A stretch of DNA of 7,087 nt from the NCBI GenBank assembly GCA_018063485.1, contig JAGPBG010000110.1, positions 1 to 7,087 on the forward strand, read 5' to 3'. The stretch's first letter is position 1; each line of letters opens with the position of its first letter. Shown here in pieces: positions 1-6,459 of this stretch. Source of the DNA: Cypionkella sp. (GTDB taxonomy: Bacteria; Pseudomonadota; Alphaproteobacteria; Rhodobacterales; Rhodobacteraceae). Position numbers and translations under genes: made by a program. The notes below the pieces were generated by a model. It was not told the origin of the DNA. It ran no database searches and worked only from the letters and a program-made list of their open reading frames with translations.

Positions 1-513
1 ATGGCAAATTGGGGGCCAACCTCTGCTGCGCATGTGCGCAGACATCTGGTGGCGCATTGGTCGGACTTTGAACATGTTTTTGACGCCCGCGCCTTGCTGG
101 AGCCGCTGATCGCGCGCACAGCAGCACAACGCCGGACACCCCAAGACATGCAGGCGATCACCACTGCCCTTCAGGCCTATTTGATCGCCCCGGACCATGA
201 AGCCTCGCGGCGCGCCGATGCCGCGTTGCATCTGGCCATTGCCGAGGCAACTCAAAATCCGATTCTGGTGACGATATCCGTCGATCTTCGCGCCAAGATC
301 AGCCTTAACCTGGGGGCAGAACCCTATACCGAAGAGGTGCGCCAGACCGCGATCTTGCAGCACCAAGAGCTTGTCAGCGCAGTGGCAGAGGCGAGGGCTG
401 ATGATGCGGCAGATATCGCGGGGCGAAATTTCGCCCTGTCGGAAACATTGATCCGGGCCTTGGCACAGCGCGCCGAGCATGAAGACCCGGCCCCAGCGGA
501 GTTGCGGCCATGA
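1..513 (+). CDS. GntR-family regulator, FCD domain (5'-partial)
   Basis: This is the C-terminal ligand-binding part of a FadR-type GntR transcription regulator. FCD regulators usually have 220-250 residues with an N-terminal winged helix-turn-helix; only 170 residues are visible and no DNA-binding domain is among them, so the ATG at position 1 is probably an internal Met and the gene starts upstream. The FCD fold begins around residues 26-45 (FDARALLEPLIARTAAQRR), a typical first helix. The usual metal/ligand residues can be placed at D73 and H77 (D-x3-H) and H121 (HQELVSAV). The last expected His, 22 residues on, is N143. The stop codon overlaps the next start as ATGA, so the regulator is very likely co-transcribed with the importer genes and may control its own operon in response to the imported compound or a product. 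The family call is firm; the effector is unknown. Confidence 0.85.
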   Translation: MANWGPTSAAHVRRHLVAHWSDFEHVFDARALLEPLIARTAAQRRTPQDMQAITTALQAYLIAPDHEASRRADAALHLAIAEATQNPILVTISVDLRAKISLNLGAEPYTEEVRQTAILQHQELVSAVAEARADDAADIAGRNFALSETLIRALAQRAEHEDPAPAELRP

Positions 514-1469
514 GTGGTCAATTCTGGTTTGTTGTCAGGCGGTTGCTGCTGACCATTCCAACGCTGCTGGTGATGAGCATGGTCGTTTTCCTGATCATCC
601 GGCTGGTGCCGGGCGATCCGGTGCGCACGATGCTGGGCTTTCGCGCCACCGATGCCAATGTGATCGAACTTCGCCACCAGCTTGGCTTGGACCAAAGCCT
701 GTTTGTTCAATATGGCACATGGCTGAGCCGGTTGCTGCATGGCGATCTGGGAACGGATATTGTCAGCCATGCGCCGCTGGCCGAACTGCTGGCGCAACGT
801 TTGCCGGTGACGTTTGAGCTGACCGGCCTGTCTATGCTGCTGGCGGTTGCCGTTGGCGTGCCGCTGGGGGTTTGGGCGGCGACGGGAGGGCGCTGGATCA
901 AACGCCTGACCGAAGGCTTTGTGGTCTTCGGCATCAGCATTCCCGATTTCTGGTTGGGCATCATGCTGGTCTTGCTGTTCACAGGCGTCTTGATGGTCTT
1001 GCCGCCATCGGGCTATGTGCCGTTCAGCAAAGACCCGCTGGGCAATCTGCGGTACATGACGCTGCCGGTTCTGACACTGGCAATCGGCGAGGCCGCCTAT
1101 ATCTTGCGCACCACCCGAAGTGCGGTGGCAGGTGTGATGGACCGCCCCTTCGTCACGTTTCTGCGGGCCAAAGGCATTCACCCGCGCCGTATCATCTTTG
1201 GCCATGTGCTGCGCAATGCCGGCCCGTCGATTGTAACCGTGATCGGAATTCAGGTCGGGGTCTTGTTGGGCGGCGCGATCATCGTCGAAACCCTGTTTGC
1301 CCTGCCCGGTGTCGGTCGTTTGGTGGTGACGGGCATCAATCAGCGCAATTACCCCACCGTTCAGGTTGGGGTGCTGGCCATCGCCACGATCTTCATCCTT
1401 GTCTCGCTGATCACCGATCTGATCGTCGGCTGGCTTGACCCGCGTGTCGCAGATGGAGCCGCCACATGA
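510..1469 (+). CDS. ABC importer permease, DppB family
   Basis: This 319-residue integral membrane protein is the first of two permease subunits of a dipeptide/oligopeptide/nickel-type ABC importer. The length is normal for the family. A first membrane helix lies at about residues 11-31, followed by the PGDP motif (34-37) and a periplasmic loop. Further hydrophobic segments lie at about 102-124, 136-165, 184-200, 240-260 and 285-307. The EAA loop that contacts an ATPase is at about 214-237 (FLRAKGIHPRRIIFGHVLRN). The C-terminus GWLDPRV is also typical. The start is set by the ATGA overlap with the regulator and by GGAG at 498-501, 8 bases upstream. The partner permease, ATPases and binding protein all follow. 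The substrate cannot be inferred from a permease, so dppB, oppB, gsiC and nikB are equally defensible names. Confidence 0.95.
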   Translation: MSGQFWFVVRRLLLTIPTLLVMSMVVFLIIRLVPGDPVRTMLGFRATDANVIELRHQLGLDQSLFVQYGTWLSRLLHGDLGTDIVSHAPLAELLAQRLPVTFELTGLSMLLAVAVGVPLGVWAATGGRWIKRLTEGFVVFGISIPDFWLGIMLVLLFTGVLMVLPPSGYVPFSKDPLGNLRYMTLPVLTLAIGEAAYILRTTRSAVAGVMDRPFVTFLRAKGIHPRRIIFGHVLRNAGPSIVTVIGIQVGVLLGGAIIVETLFALPGVGRLVVTGINQRNYPTVQVGVLAIATIFILVSLITDLIVGWLDPRVADGAAT

Positions 1470-2314
1470 CTCCGAGCGTTGCAAACAGCCGCCGTTCATT
1501 CGCTATGCCAAACAAATTCACCCTTGCAGGCGCGGGAATACTGGCGGTGCTGGCGCTGATTGCCGTTGCCGCACCAATCATTGCGCCGCATGACCCCGAA
1601 GCGATGGACGTGATGGGTGTGATGGGTGCGCCGAGTCTGGCGCACCCCTTTGGTTCCGACGTGTTGGGGCGCGACGTATTGAGCCGCGTCATATACGGCC
1701 TTCGCATCAGCCTGCTGGTCTCCATTTCGGCAGTTGCAGTGTCTACGGTGATCGCCGTACCACTGGGGCTGCTTGCCGGGTACTTTGGCCGCTGGGTGGA
1801 TACCGCCATCTCGCGCTCGCTTGACATGATCCTGGTTTTGCCTGCGATGCTGCTGGCGATTACCCTTATTGCCATTCTTGGGCCGGGCAGCGCCGTTGCC
1901 GCGCTGGCAATTGCGGTGATCTATCTTCCCATTCTGGCGCGGGTGATGCGCACCAGCACGCTGGTTGTGACACGAAATGACTATATCGCCGGGGCGCGGG
2001 CGCGCGGGGCCAGCCATTTGCGGGTGTTGATCGGCCATGTTGCCCCCAATGCGCTTGGCCCGGTGATCGTGCAGGCCTCGGTCCTCAGCGCCTTTGCGAT
2101 GCAACTTGAGGCGGGGTTGAGTTTTCTGGGGCTGGGCACCCAACCGCCGACTCCCTCGCTGGGCGGCATGTTGTCTGATGGCCGCGATGTGCTGATACAG
2201 GCGCCTTGGGTCGAGATTTTTCCGGGGCTGGCGATTGTGGTGGCCGTGCTGGCCTTCACCCTGCTGGGCGAGGGTTTACGACAGGCGTTTGATCCGCGAG
2301 GCGTAGCCGAATGA
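1466..2314 (+). CDS. ABC importer permease, DppC family
   Basis: This 282-residue protein is the second permease subunit and should pair with the DppB-like protein to form the inner-membrane channel. The N-terminal membrane segment is at about residues 20-40. It is followed by the family motif HPFGSDVLGRDVLSRVIYG at 60-78, then by membrane helices at about 82-105, 119-139, 144-160, 200-217 and 252-268. The EAA loop is at about 172-196 (DYIAGARARGASHLRVLIGH) and LSFLGLGTQPPTPSLGGML at 218-236 is the conserved C-terminal signature. The gene overlaps the upstream permease by 4 bases (ATGA), with TGGAG at 1454-1458 seven bases before the start, which supports translational coupling. A second in-frame ATG at 1505 (MPNKFTL) is possible, but the first has the better-placed ribosome site. 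Confidence 0.95.
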   Translation: MTPSVANSRRSFAMPNKFTLAGAGILAVLALIAVAAPIIAPHDPEAMDVMGVMGAPSLAHPFGSDVLGRDVLSRVIYGLRISLLVSISAVAVSTVIAVPLGLLAGYFGRWVDTAISRSLDMILVLPAMLLAITLIAILGPGSAVAALAIAVIYLPILARVMRTSTLVVTRNDYIAGARARGASHLRVLIGHVAPNALGPVIVQASVLSAFAMQLEAGLSFLGLGTQPPTPSLGGMLSDGRDVLIQAPWVEIFPGLAIVVAVLAFTLLGEGLRQAFDPRGVAE

Positions 2315-3216
2315 CCGCCGTGTTGAGCTTTTCCGAGGTGGGCGTGCGCTTTGGCGCCCTCAACGCCACGCCGCTGCGGCCCGCCGTTGATGGCGTATCG
2401 CTTGAGGTGCAGCGCGGCGAAATTCTTGGCATCGTTGGCGAAAGCGGCAGCGGCAAAAGCACCTTGGCAAATGCCGTGATGGGGTTGCTGCCGCAAACAG
2501 CGGCAATCAATGGCAGCATCCGCGTCAATGGCCGCGAGGTGGTGGGTATGGATGACCGCGCGCTGCGTGCCATGCGCGGCAGTGAAGTTTCGATGATCTT
2601 TCAAGACGCCTCTGCCAGTCTTGACCCAACCTGGTCGGTCGGGGATCAGATCGCCGAGACGATTTTGGCCCATTCCACAGTGTCAAAGGCGGCGGCAAAG
2701 GCACGTGCCATTGCCTTGATGCTCGAAGTCGGCATTCCCAATGCAGCAGCGCGCTATAACGAAGTTCCGCATCGCTTTTCCGGCGGTATGCGTCAACGCA
2801 TCGTCATCGCCGCGGCCTTGGCCAACAATCCCCAACTGCTGATAGCGGATGAGCCGACAACGGCGCTGGATGTCACCATTCAGGCACAGGTTCTGGCCCT
2901 GATCAACACGCTGCGCCGCGACCATGGCACAACGGTGCTGTTGATCACCCATGATCTTGGCGTAGTGGCGCAGGTCTGTGATCGGGTTGGGGTGATGTAT
3001 GGCGGCAAGCTGCTGGAGGTCGCCGCCACCGGCGATCTTTTCACACGGCCGACGCATCCCTATACCCGCGCATTGCTGGCGGCAAACCCCGCCGGTGCGC
3101 CCCGCGGCAGCCGCCTTCCGGTTATCCCGGCAGAATGGAGTGTCGAGAGTCTGCGCGACGCAGAAGTCTTGCGCGCGCAACTGAAAACCCCAGATGCGGA
3201 GACACCCCATGGCTGA
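2311..3216 (+). CDS. ABC importer ATPase, DppD family
   Basis: This 301-residue cytoplasmic nucleotide-binding subunit powers the importer. Every catalytic motif is intact: Walker A GESGSGKST (43-51), Q-loop Q98, signature FSGGMRQR (156-163), Walker B LLIADEP with E181, D-loop through D187, and switch H214 in LITHDLGVV. The segment HPYTRALLAANP (249-260) marks the start of the oligopeptide-transporter C-terminal region. In most DppD/OppD proteins this region carries a proline/cysteine-rich stretch of the CxFxxRC type. Here the tail after 260 (AGAPRGSRLPVIPAEWSVES and on) has no cysteine and is short, against a usual length of about 320-330. The gene overlaps the preceding permease by 4 bases and the following ATPase by 8. 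It should act as a heterodimer with the DppF-like protein. Confidence 0.95.
   Translation: MTAVLSFSEVGVRFGALNATPLRPAVDGVSLEVQRGEILGIVGESGSGKSTLANAVMGLLPQTAAINGSIRVNGREVVGMDDRALRAMRGSEVSMIFQDASASLDPTWSVGDQIAETILAHSTVSKAAAKARAIALMLEVGIPNAAARYNEVPHRFSGGMRQRIVIAAALANNPQLLIADEPTTALDVTIQAQVLALINTLRRDHGTTVLLITHDLGVVAQVCDRVGVMYGGKLLEVAATGDLFTRPTHPYTRALLAANPAGAPRGSRLPVIPAEWSVESLRDAEVLRAQLKTPDAETPHG
3198..3201 (+). promoter_or_regulatory. Ribosome binding site of the DppF-like ATPase
   Basis: GGAG lies 7 bases before the ATG at 3209 and inside the end of the preceding ATPase gene. It decides between two in-frame starts: the ATG at 3194 lies upstream of this site and so cannot use it, while 3209 gives the family-like N-terminus MADLLRVEG. 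Confidence 0.7.
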
Positions 3217-4033
3217 TTTGTTGCGGGTAGAGGGTCTGGGCAAGAGCTTTGCAATCGGTGGCCCGCCCTGGCACCGCCGGAAACTTGTCGCGCTGGACGA
3301 TATTTCCTTCACTGTGCAGCGGGGCAAGACTTTGGGCCTGGTAGGTGAGTCCGGCAGCGGCAAAAGTACGCTGGGCCGGTGCATTCTGGGCATGACCAAG
3401 ACAGACAGCGGCCAGGTGATCTTTGATGATATGCCGGTTCAAGGGCTGTCGGGTCAGGCTTTGTCGAACTTTCGTCGGCGTGTGCAGCCGGTGTTTCAAG
3501 ACCCCTATGGCAGTCTTGACCCGCGTTGGGCCGTGGGTCGGTCGGTGCGTGAATCGCTCGATTGCTTTCGCATCGGCACCCCCGCCCAGCGCGACCGCCG
3601 CGTGCTTGACCTGTTTGACCGCGTGGGCCTGAACCCTGCATTGGCGGGGCGGTTGCCAACCGCGCTTTCCGGCGGGCAGCGTCAGCGGGTGGCGATTGCA
3701 GCCGCCCTTGCCAGTGAACCAGAGCTGATCATCGCAGACGAGCCGGTCAGCGCGCTGGATATGAGCGTTCAGGCGCAGATCCTGAATCTGTTCCACGACC
3801 TGCAACAGGATCTTGGGGTCGCCTGCATCTTCATCACCCATGATCTTGGGGTGGTTGAACATGTCAGTGACGATGTTGCGGTCATGCTGCACGGCGCATT
3901 GGTCGAGATCGGCACGACCGAACAGGTCATGCGTCATCCACAACACCTTTACACCCGCACTCTGCTGGCAGCCAATCCCGCTGCTGCGCAGGCCTCAACC
4001 CAAGGAGCCTCACATGCCGAAAGCCCAAGTTAA
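3209..4033 (+). CDS. ABC importer ATPase, DppF family
   Basis: This 274-residue protein is the second ATPase of the importer. Motifs are complete: Walker A GESGSGKST (46-54), Q-loop Q97 in VFQDPYGSLDP, signature LSGGQRQR (153-160), Walker B LIIADEP with E178, D184, and switch H211 in FITHDLGVV. FQDPYGSLDPRW is characteristic of DppF/OppF subunits. I place the start at the ATG at 3209 (MADLLRVEGLGK) because GGAG at 3198-3201 lies 7 bases upstream and the protein then begins as the family does. An in-frame ATG at 3194 would add only MRRHP and lacks a well-spaced site. The tail after LLAANP (residues 252-257) is short, alanine/serine-rich and without the usual cysteines. The end overlaps the hydrolase start by 20 bases. 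Confidence 0.94.
   Translation: MADLLRVEGLGKSFAIGGPPWHRRKLVALDDISFTVQRGKTLGLVGESGSGKSTLGRCILGMTKTDSGQVIFDDMPVQGLSGQALSNFRRRVQPVFQDPYGSLDPRWAVGRSVRESLDCFRIGTPAQRDRRVLDLFDRVGLNPALAGRLPTALSGGQRQRVAIAAALASEPELIIADEPVSALDMSVQAQILNLFHDLQQDLGVACIFITHDLGVVEHVSDDVAVMLHGALVEIGTTEQVMRHPQHLYTRTLLAANPAAAQASTQGASHAESPS
4002..4020 (+). repeat. Translation start block of the hydrolase, near-copied at the binding-protein gene
   Basis: AAGGAG (4002-4007) is a strong ribosome site 6 bases before the ATG at 4014, and it sits inside the last codons of the DppF-like gene. The 12 bases CTCACATGCCGA (4009-4020) are repeated exactly at 4839-4850 around the start of the binding-protein gene. The purine blocks before them are also alike: AAGGAGC here and AAAGGAAGC there. 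Confidence 0.6.
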
Positions 4034-4817
4034 CGGAATCAATATCAACTATCAGATCGACGGCCCCGAAGCCGGTCGCGGTACGATTGTGCTTATCAAC
4101 GGCCTTGCGGATGATCTGGAATCCTGGGGCTATCAGGTTCCGGCGCTGGTCGATGCCGGTTACCGCGTCCTGCGCTTTGACAACCGCGGCATCGGCAAAA
4201 CCGACGCACCCGCCGGACCCTATTCTTCCCGGATGCTGGCAGATGATGCCAAAGCCCTGGTGGACCTGCTGGGGATCCGCGATTTCCACCTGATGGGCGT
4301 CTCCATGGGCGGGATGATCGCCGAGGAATATGCGATTGCCTATGGCAGCGATCTGAAATCGCTGACCCTTGCCTGCACCTATGGCAAGGCCGATGCGTTT
4401 TGTCAGAACATGTTTGCGATGTGGGCTGATCTCGCCAAGGGTCTTGGCGTTCCCTTCGTGATGCGTGATGTGACACTTTGGGCCTTTACCGGCCCGTTCT
4501 TTGCCGACCGCCCTGATGATGTGGCCGAGTTTGCCGCCGCAATGGCCGCCCTGCCGATGTCTTATGAGGCTTACATGGCGCAATTGGCCGTCATTCAAGG
4601 CCATGATGCCACCGCCCGTTTGGCCAAGCTCTCGGTTCCAACGCTGGTGCTGGCGGGTGAGGAAGACATTCTCATTCCCGTGCGCCTGTCCAAGCTGCTG
4701 CAACAGGCCATTCCCGGCGCAAAATGGAAAACCGTCCCCGGCGGCCATGCCTGCCTGTGGGAAACCCCCGATCCGTTCAACACCGCCTTTCTGGATTTCG
4801 TCCGCTCTGTCTCTTGA
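4014..4817 (+). CDS. Alpha/beta-fold hydrolase in importer operon
   Basis: This 267-residue cytoplasmic enzyme has no signal peptide. The catalytic triad is readable: nucleophile S97 in GVSMGG (95-100), acid D218 in LAGEEDILIP, and base H245 in PGGHACLWE. The oxyanion-hole segment is INGLADD (28-34), with Asn where many relatives have His in an HG motif. FDNRGIGKTD (55-64) is the usual strand-4 region, and about 127-205 forms the helical cap that sets specificity. The layout resembles 3-oxoadipate enol-lactonase, RutD-like and other small ester, lactone or amide hydrolases; the sequence does not separate these. The start at 4014 is fixed by AAGGAG at 4002-4007. An upstream in-frame extension back to 3813 runs through the ATPase gene and is not real. 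By its place in the operon it probably cleaves the imported compound or a product of it. Confidence 0.9.
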   Translation: MPKAQVNGININYQIDGPEAGRGTIVLINGLADDLESWGYQVPALVDAGYRVLRFDNRGIGKTDAPAGPYSSRMLADDAKALVDLLGIRDFHLMGVSMGGMIAEEYAIAYGSDLKSLTLACTYGKADAFCQNMFAMWADLAKGLGVPFVMRDVTLWAFTGPFFADRPDDVAEFAAAMAALPMSYEAYMAQLAVIQGHDATARLAKLSVPTLVLAGEEDILIPVRLSKLLQQAIPGAKWKTVPGGHACLWETPDPFNTAFLDFVRSVS

Positions 4818-4828
4818 TAACCTCAAAC

Positions 4829-4850
4829 AAAGGAAGCACTCACATGCCGA
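4829..4850 (+). promoter_or_regulatory. Ribosome binding site and start block of the binding-protein gene
   Basis: AAAGGA (4829-4834) lies 9 bases before the ATG at 4844, inside the 26-base gap after the hydrolase stop. It decides the start. The next in-frame ATG at 4886 would still give a good signal peptide but has no comparable site, and the in-frame ATG at 4724 would place 40 non-signal residues in front of the export signal. The 12 bases at 4839-4850 match 4009-4020 exactly. Confidence 0.75.
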
Positions 4851-6406
4851 TTAGAGAGCCTGGCCACTTGCGCCCACACCGGGCGATGCGGCTTTCCAAA
4901 GCCGTTGCCGCAACCGCATTTTCGCTGATCCTTGCCAGTTTTTCCGCTGTCGCCTCGGCACAGACCATCAAGGACGGCGGTGATTTACGCGCCGCCCTGA
5001 CCGGAGAGCCTGACGTGCTGGACCCGGCAACCTCGACGATCTACACCGGAGCGCAGGTTTATGAAGGCATCTTCAGCAAGCTGATTGACATTGATGCCGC
5101 AGGTCAGTTCGTGCCCGACCTGGCAACCGCATGGACCCAGACCGATCCCACGACCTGGACGTTCAAACTGGTCCCGAACGCCACCTTCCACAACGGCGAA
5201 GCATTCACCTCGGCCGATGTCAAATACACGTTCGAGCGTATCCTGGACCCCAAGACCGCCAGCGCCTATGCAGGACTATACGCCCAGATCGCCTCGGTCG
5301 ATGCCAGTGACCCGACCGTGGCGGTGTTTCATCTCAAATCGCCGTTTGGGCCGTTCCTGACCAACCTTGCGACCAATGGCGAGATCGTGAACCAGCTTGC
5401 CATCGAAAGCGGTGATCCGGCCCGCACCCCCATCGGCACGGGACCGTTTGAATTTGTGGAATGGGTGCAGGGCGACCATATCACGGTCAAAAAGAACCCG
5501 ACCTATTTCAAAGCCGGACTGCCCCATCTGGATACGGTAACATTCAAATTCCTGCCGGTGGATCAAAGCCGCATCGACGCCTTGTCGGCGGGCGAGCTGG
5601 ATTGGATGGACGCGGTTCCGCTGCAACAGGTGGCCAGTCTGGCCACGGATGAGCGTTTCACCTATCTCACCAGCCCGATTGCCGGCATCCCGGATTTCCT
5701 GACGCTGAACACCCGGGTTCCGCCGTTTGACAATGTGAACGTGCGCCAAGCCATTGCCTTGGCGATTAACCGGGACGATATCCGCAACGTGGCCTATATG
5801 GGCACCGGTGAGTTGGGCCTTGCCGAAGTTCCCACCGGCTCGGCCTGGTATGATGCGTCAGGCGTGTTCGGCGCGACCCCCGACATTGCAGCGGCAAAGC
5901 AATTGCTGGCAGATGCGGGCTATCCAGATGGGTTGAGCATCGAATACCTTGGCCTGTCGCAATACCCCGAATTGCTCAAGACCGGGCAAGTCGTGCGTGA
6001 ACAGCTCAAGCAGATCGGCGTGGATATGACGATCAAGGCGGTCGATGTCTCGGTCTGGTATGACGCTTTTGTTTCTGGCAATTTCCAGATCACCAGTGCC
6101 TATCAGGAACGCACCATCGACCCTGATACGTTCTATTCGCTGGTGCTGAGATCGGGGGGGCCGATCAACACATCGGGCTATACCAACCCAGCAGTTGACG
6201 CGCTGATAGACCAAGCGGCGGCCAGTGCAGACGATGCAGCCCGGATGGAACTCTATAAGCAGATCCGCGCTGCCATCAGCACTGACGCACCGCTGATCTT
6301 CACGCATTATGAGACGTTGAACTATCTGATGAACAAGAACGTCAGTGGTTCCGCGATCACCCCAACCCTCAGCCTGCATATGGAAAACATCGGCTTCGCC
6401 GAGTAG
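4844..6406 (+). CDS. ABC importer periplasmic substrate-binding protein, SBP_bac_5 family
   Basis: This 520-residue family-5 solute-binding protein captures the substrate in the periplasm and delivers it to the permeases. Residues 1-39 form a signal peptide: a basic n-region (MRLSK at 15-19), a hydrophobic core at about 20-36, and an ASA|Q site predicted between 39 and 40. There is no lipobox cysteine, so a soluble protein is expected. The mature part begins with GGDLRAALTGEPDVLDPATS. It carries the family signature over about 95-130 (TWTFKLVPNATFHNGEAFTS, then ADVKYTFERI), IGTGPFEF (197-204), and NVRQAIALAINRDDI (299-313). The last residues ENIGFAE are also usual. Length is normal. In many related operons the binding-protein gene comes first; here it is last and has a strong ribosome site. 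Peptides are the default guess, but this family also binds opines, glutathione, nickel chelates and sugars. Confidence 0.94.
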   Translation: MPIREPGHLRPHRAMRLSKAVAATAFSLILASFSAVASAQTIKDGGDLRAALTGEPDVLDPATSTIYTGAQVYEGIFSKLIDIDAAGQFVPDLATAWTQTDPTTWTFKLVPNATFHNGEAFTSADVKYTFERILDPKTASAYAGLYAQIASVDASDPTVAVFHLKSPFGPFLTNLATNGEIVNQLAIESGDPARTPIGTGPFEFVEWVQGDHITVKKNPTYFKAGLPHLDTVTFKFLPVDQSRIDALSAGELDWMDAVPLQQVASLATDERFTYLTSPIAGIPDFLTLNTRVPPFDNVNVRQAIALAINRDDIRNVAYMGTGELGLAEVPTGSAWYDASGVFGATPDIAAAKQLLADAGYPDGLSIEYLGLSQYPELLKTGQVVREQLKQIGVDMTIKAVDVSVWYDAFVSGNFQITSAYQERTIDPDTFYSLVLRSGGPINTSGYTNPAVDALIDQAAASADDAARMELYKQIRAAISTDAPLIFTHYETLNYLMNKNVSGSAITPTLSLHMENIGFAE

Positions 6407-6427
6407 CACCCAGCGCGGGCGCTCAAA

Positions 6428-6459
6428 GAACAGCCAGCCAGTTGTGTAGCTGGCTGTTC
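6428..6459 (+). terminator. Stem-loop, probable end of the importer operon
   Basis: GAACAGCCAGC (6428-6438) pairs perfectly with GCTGGCTGTTC (6449-6459), giving an 11-bp stem with a 10-base loop. It begins 21 bases after the binding-protein stop codon, which is where an operon terminator is expected. The following bases, CATTTGTGG, hold only three consecutive T. It is therefore a weak intrinsic terminator by the Escherichia coli standard and might act instead as a 3' end stabilizer. Confidence 0.65.

Noticed and set aside
324..1499. Open frame of 391 codons on the minus strand
   Set aside because: It lies opposite the regulator and the DppB-like permease. The translation is rich in Gln, His, Asp and Arg with no domain, which is typical of antisense shadows in GC-rich DNA.
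2440..3390. Repeated GESGSGKST coding segments as a DNA repeat
   Set aside because: The similarity between the two ATPase genes reflects the shared Walker A motif of paralogous subunits, not a mobile or structural repeat.
3122..3946. Minus-strand open frame of 274 codons
   Set aside because: It is fully antisense to the DppF-like ATPase and the end of the DppD-like ATPase, both of which have all family motifs. No ribosome site or known fold is seen.
3813..4013. N-terminal extension of the hydrolase by 67 residues
   Set aside because: It is frame-shifted reading of the ATPase gene. The ATG at 4014 has a strong AAGGAG and gives the normal start of an alpha/beta hydrolase.
4724..4843. N-terminal extension of the binding protein by 40 residues
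   Set aside because: It overlaps the hydrolase end out of frame and would bury the signal peptide. The ATG at 4844 has AAAGGA in place.
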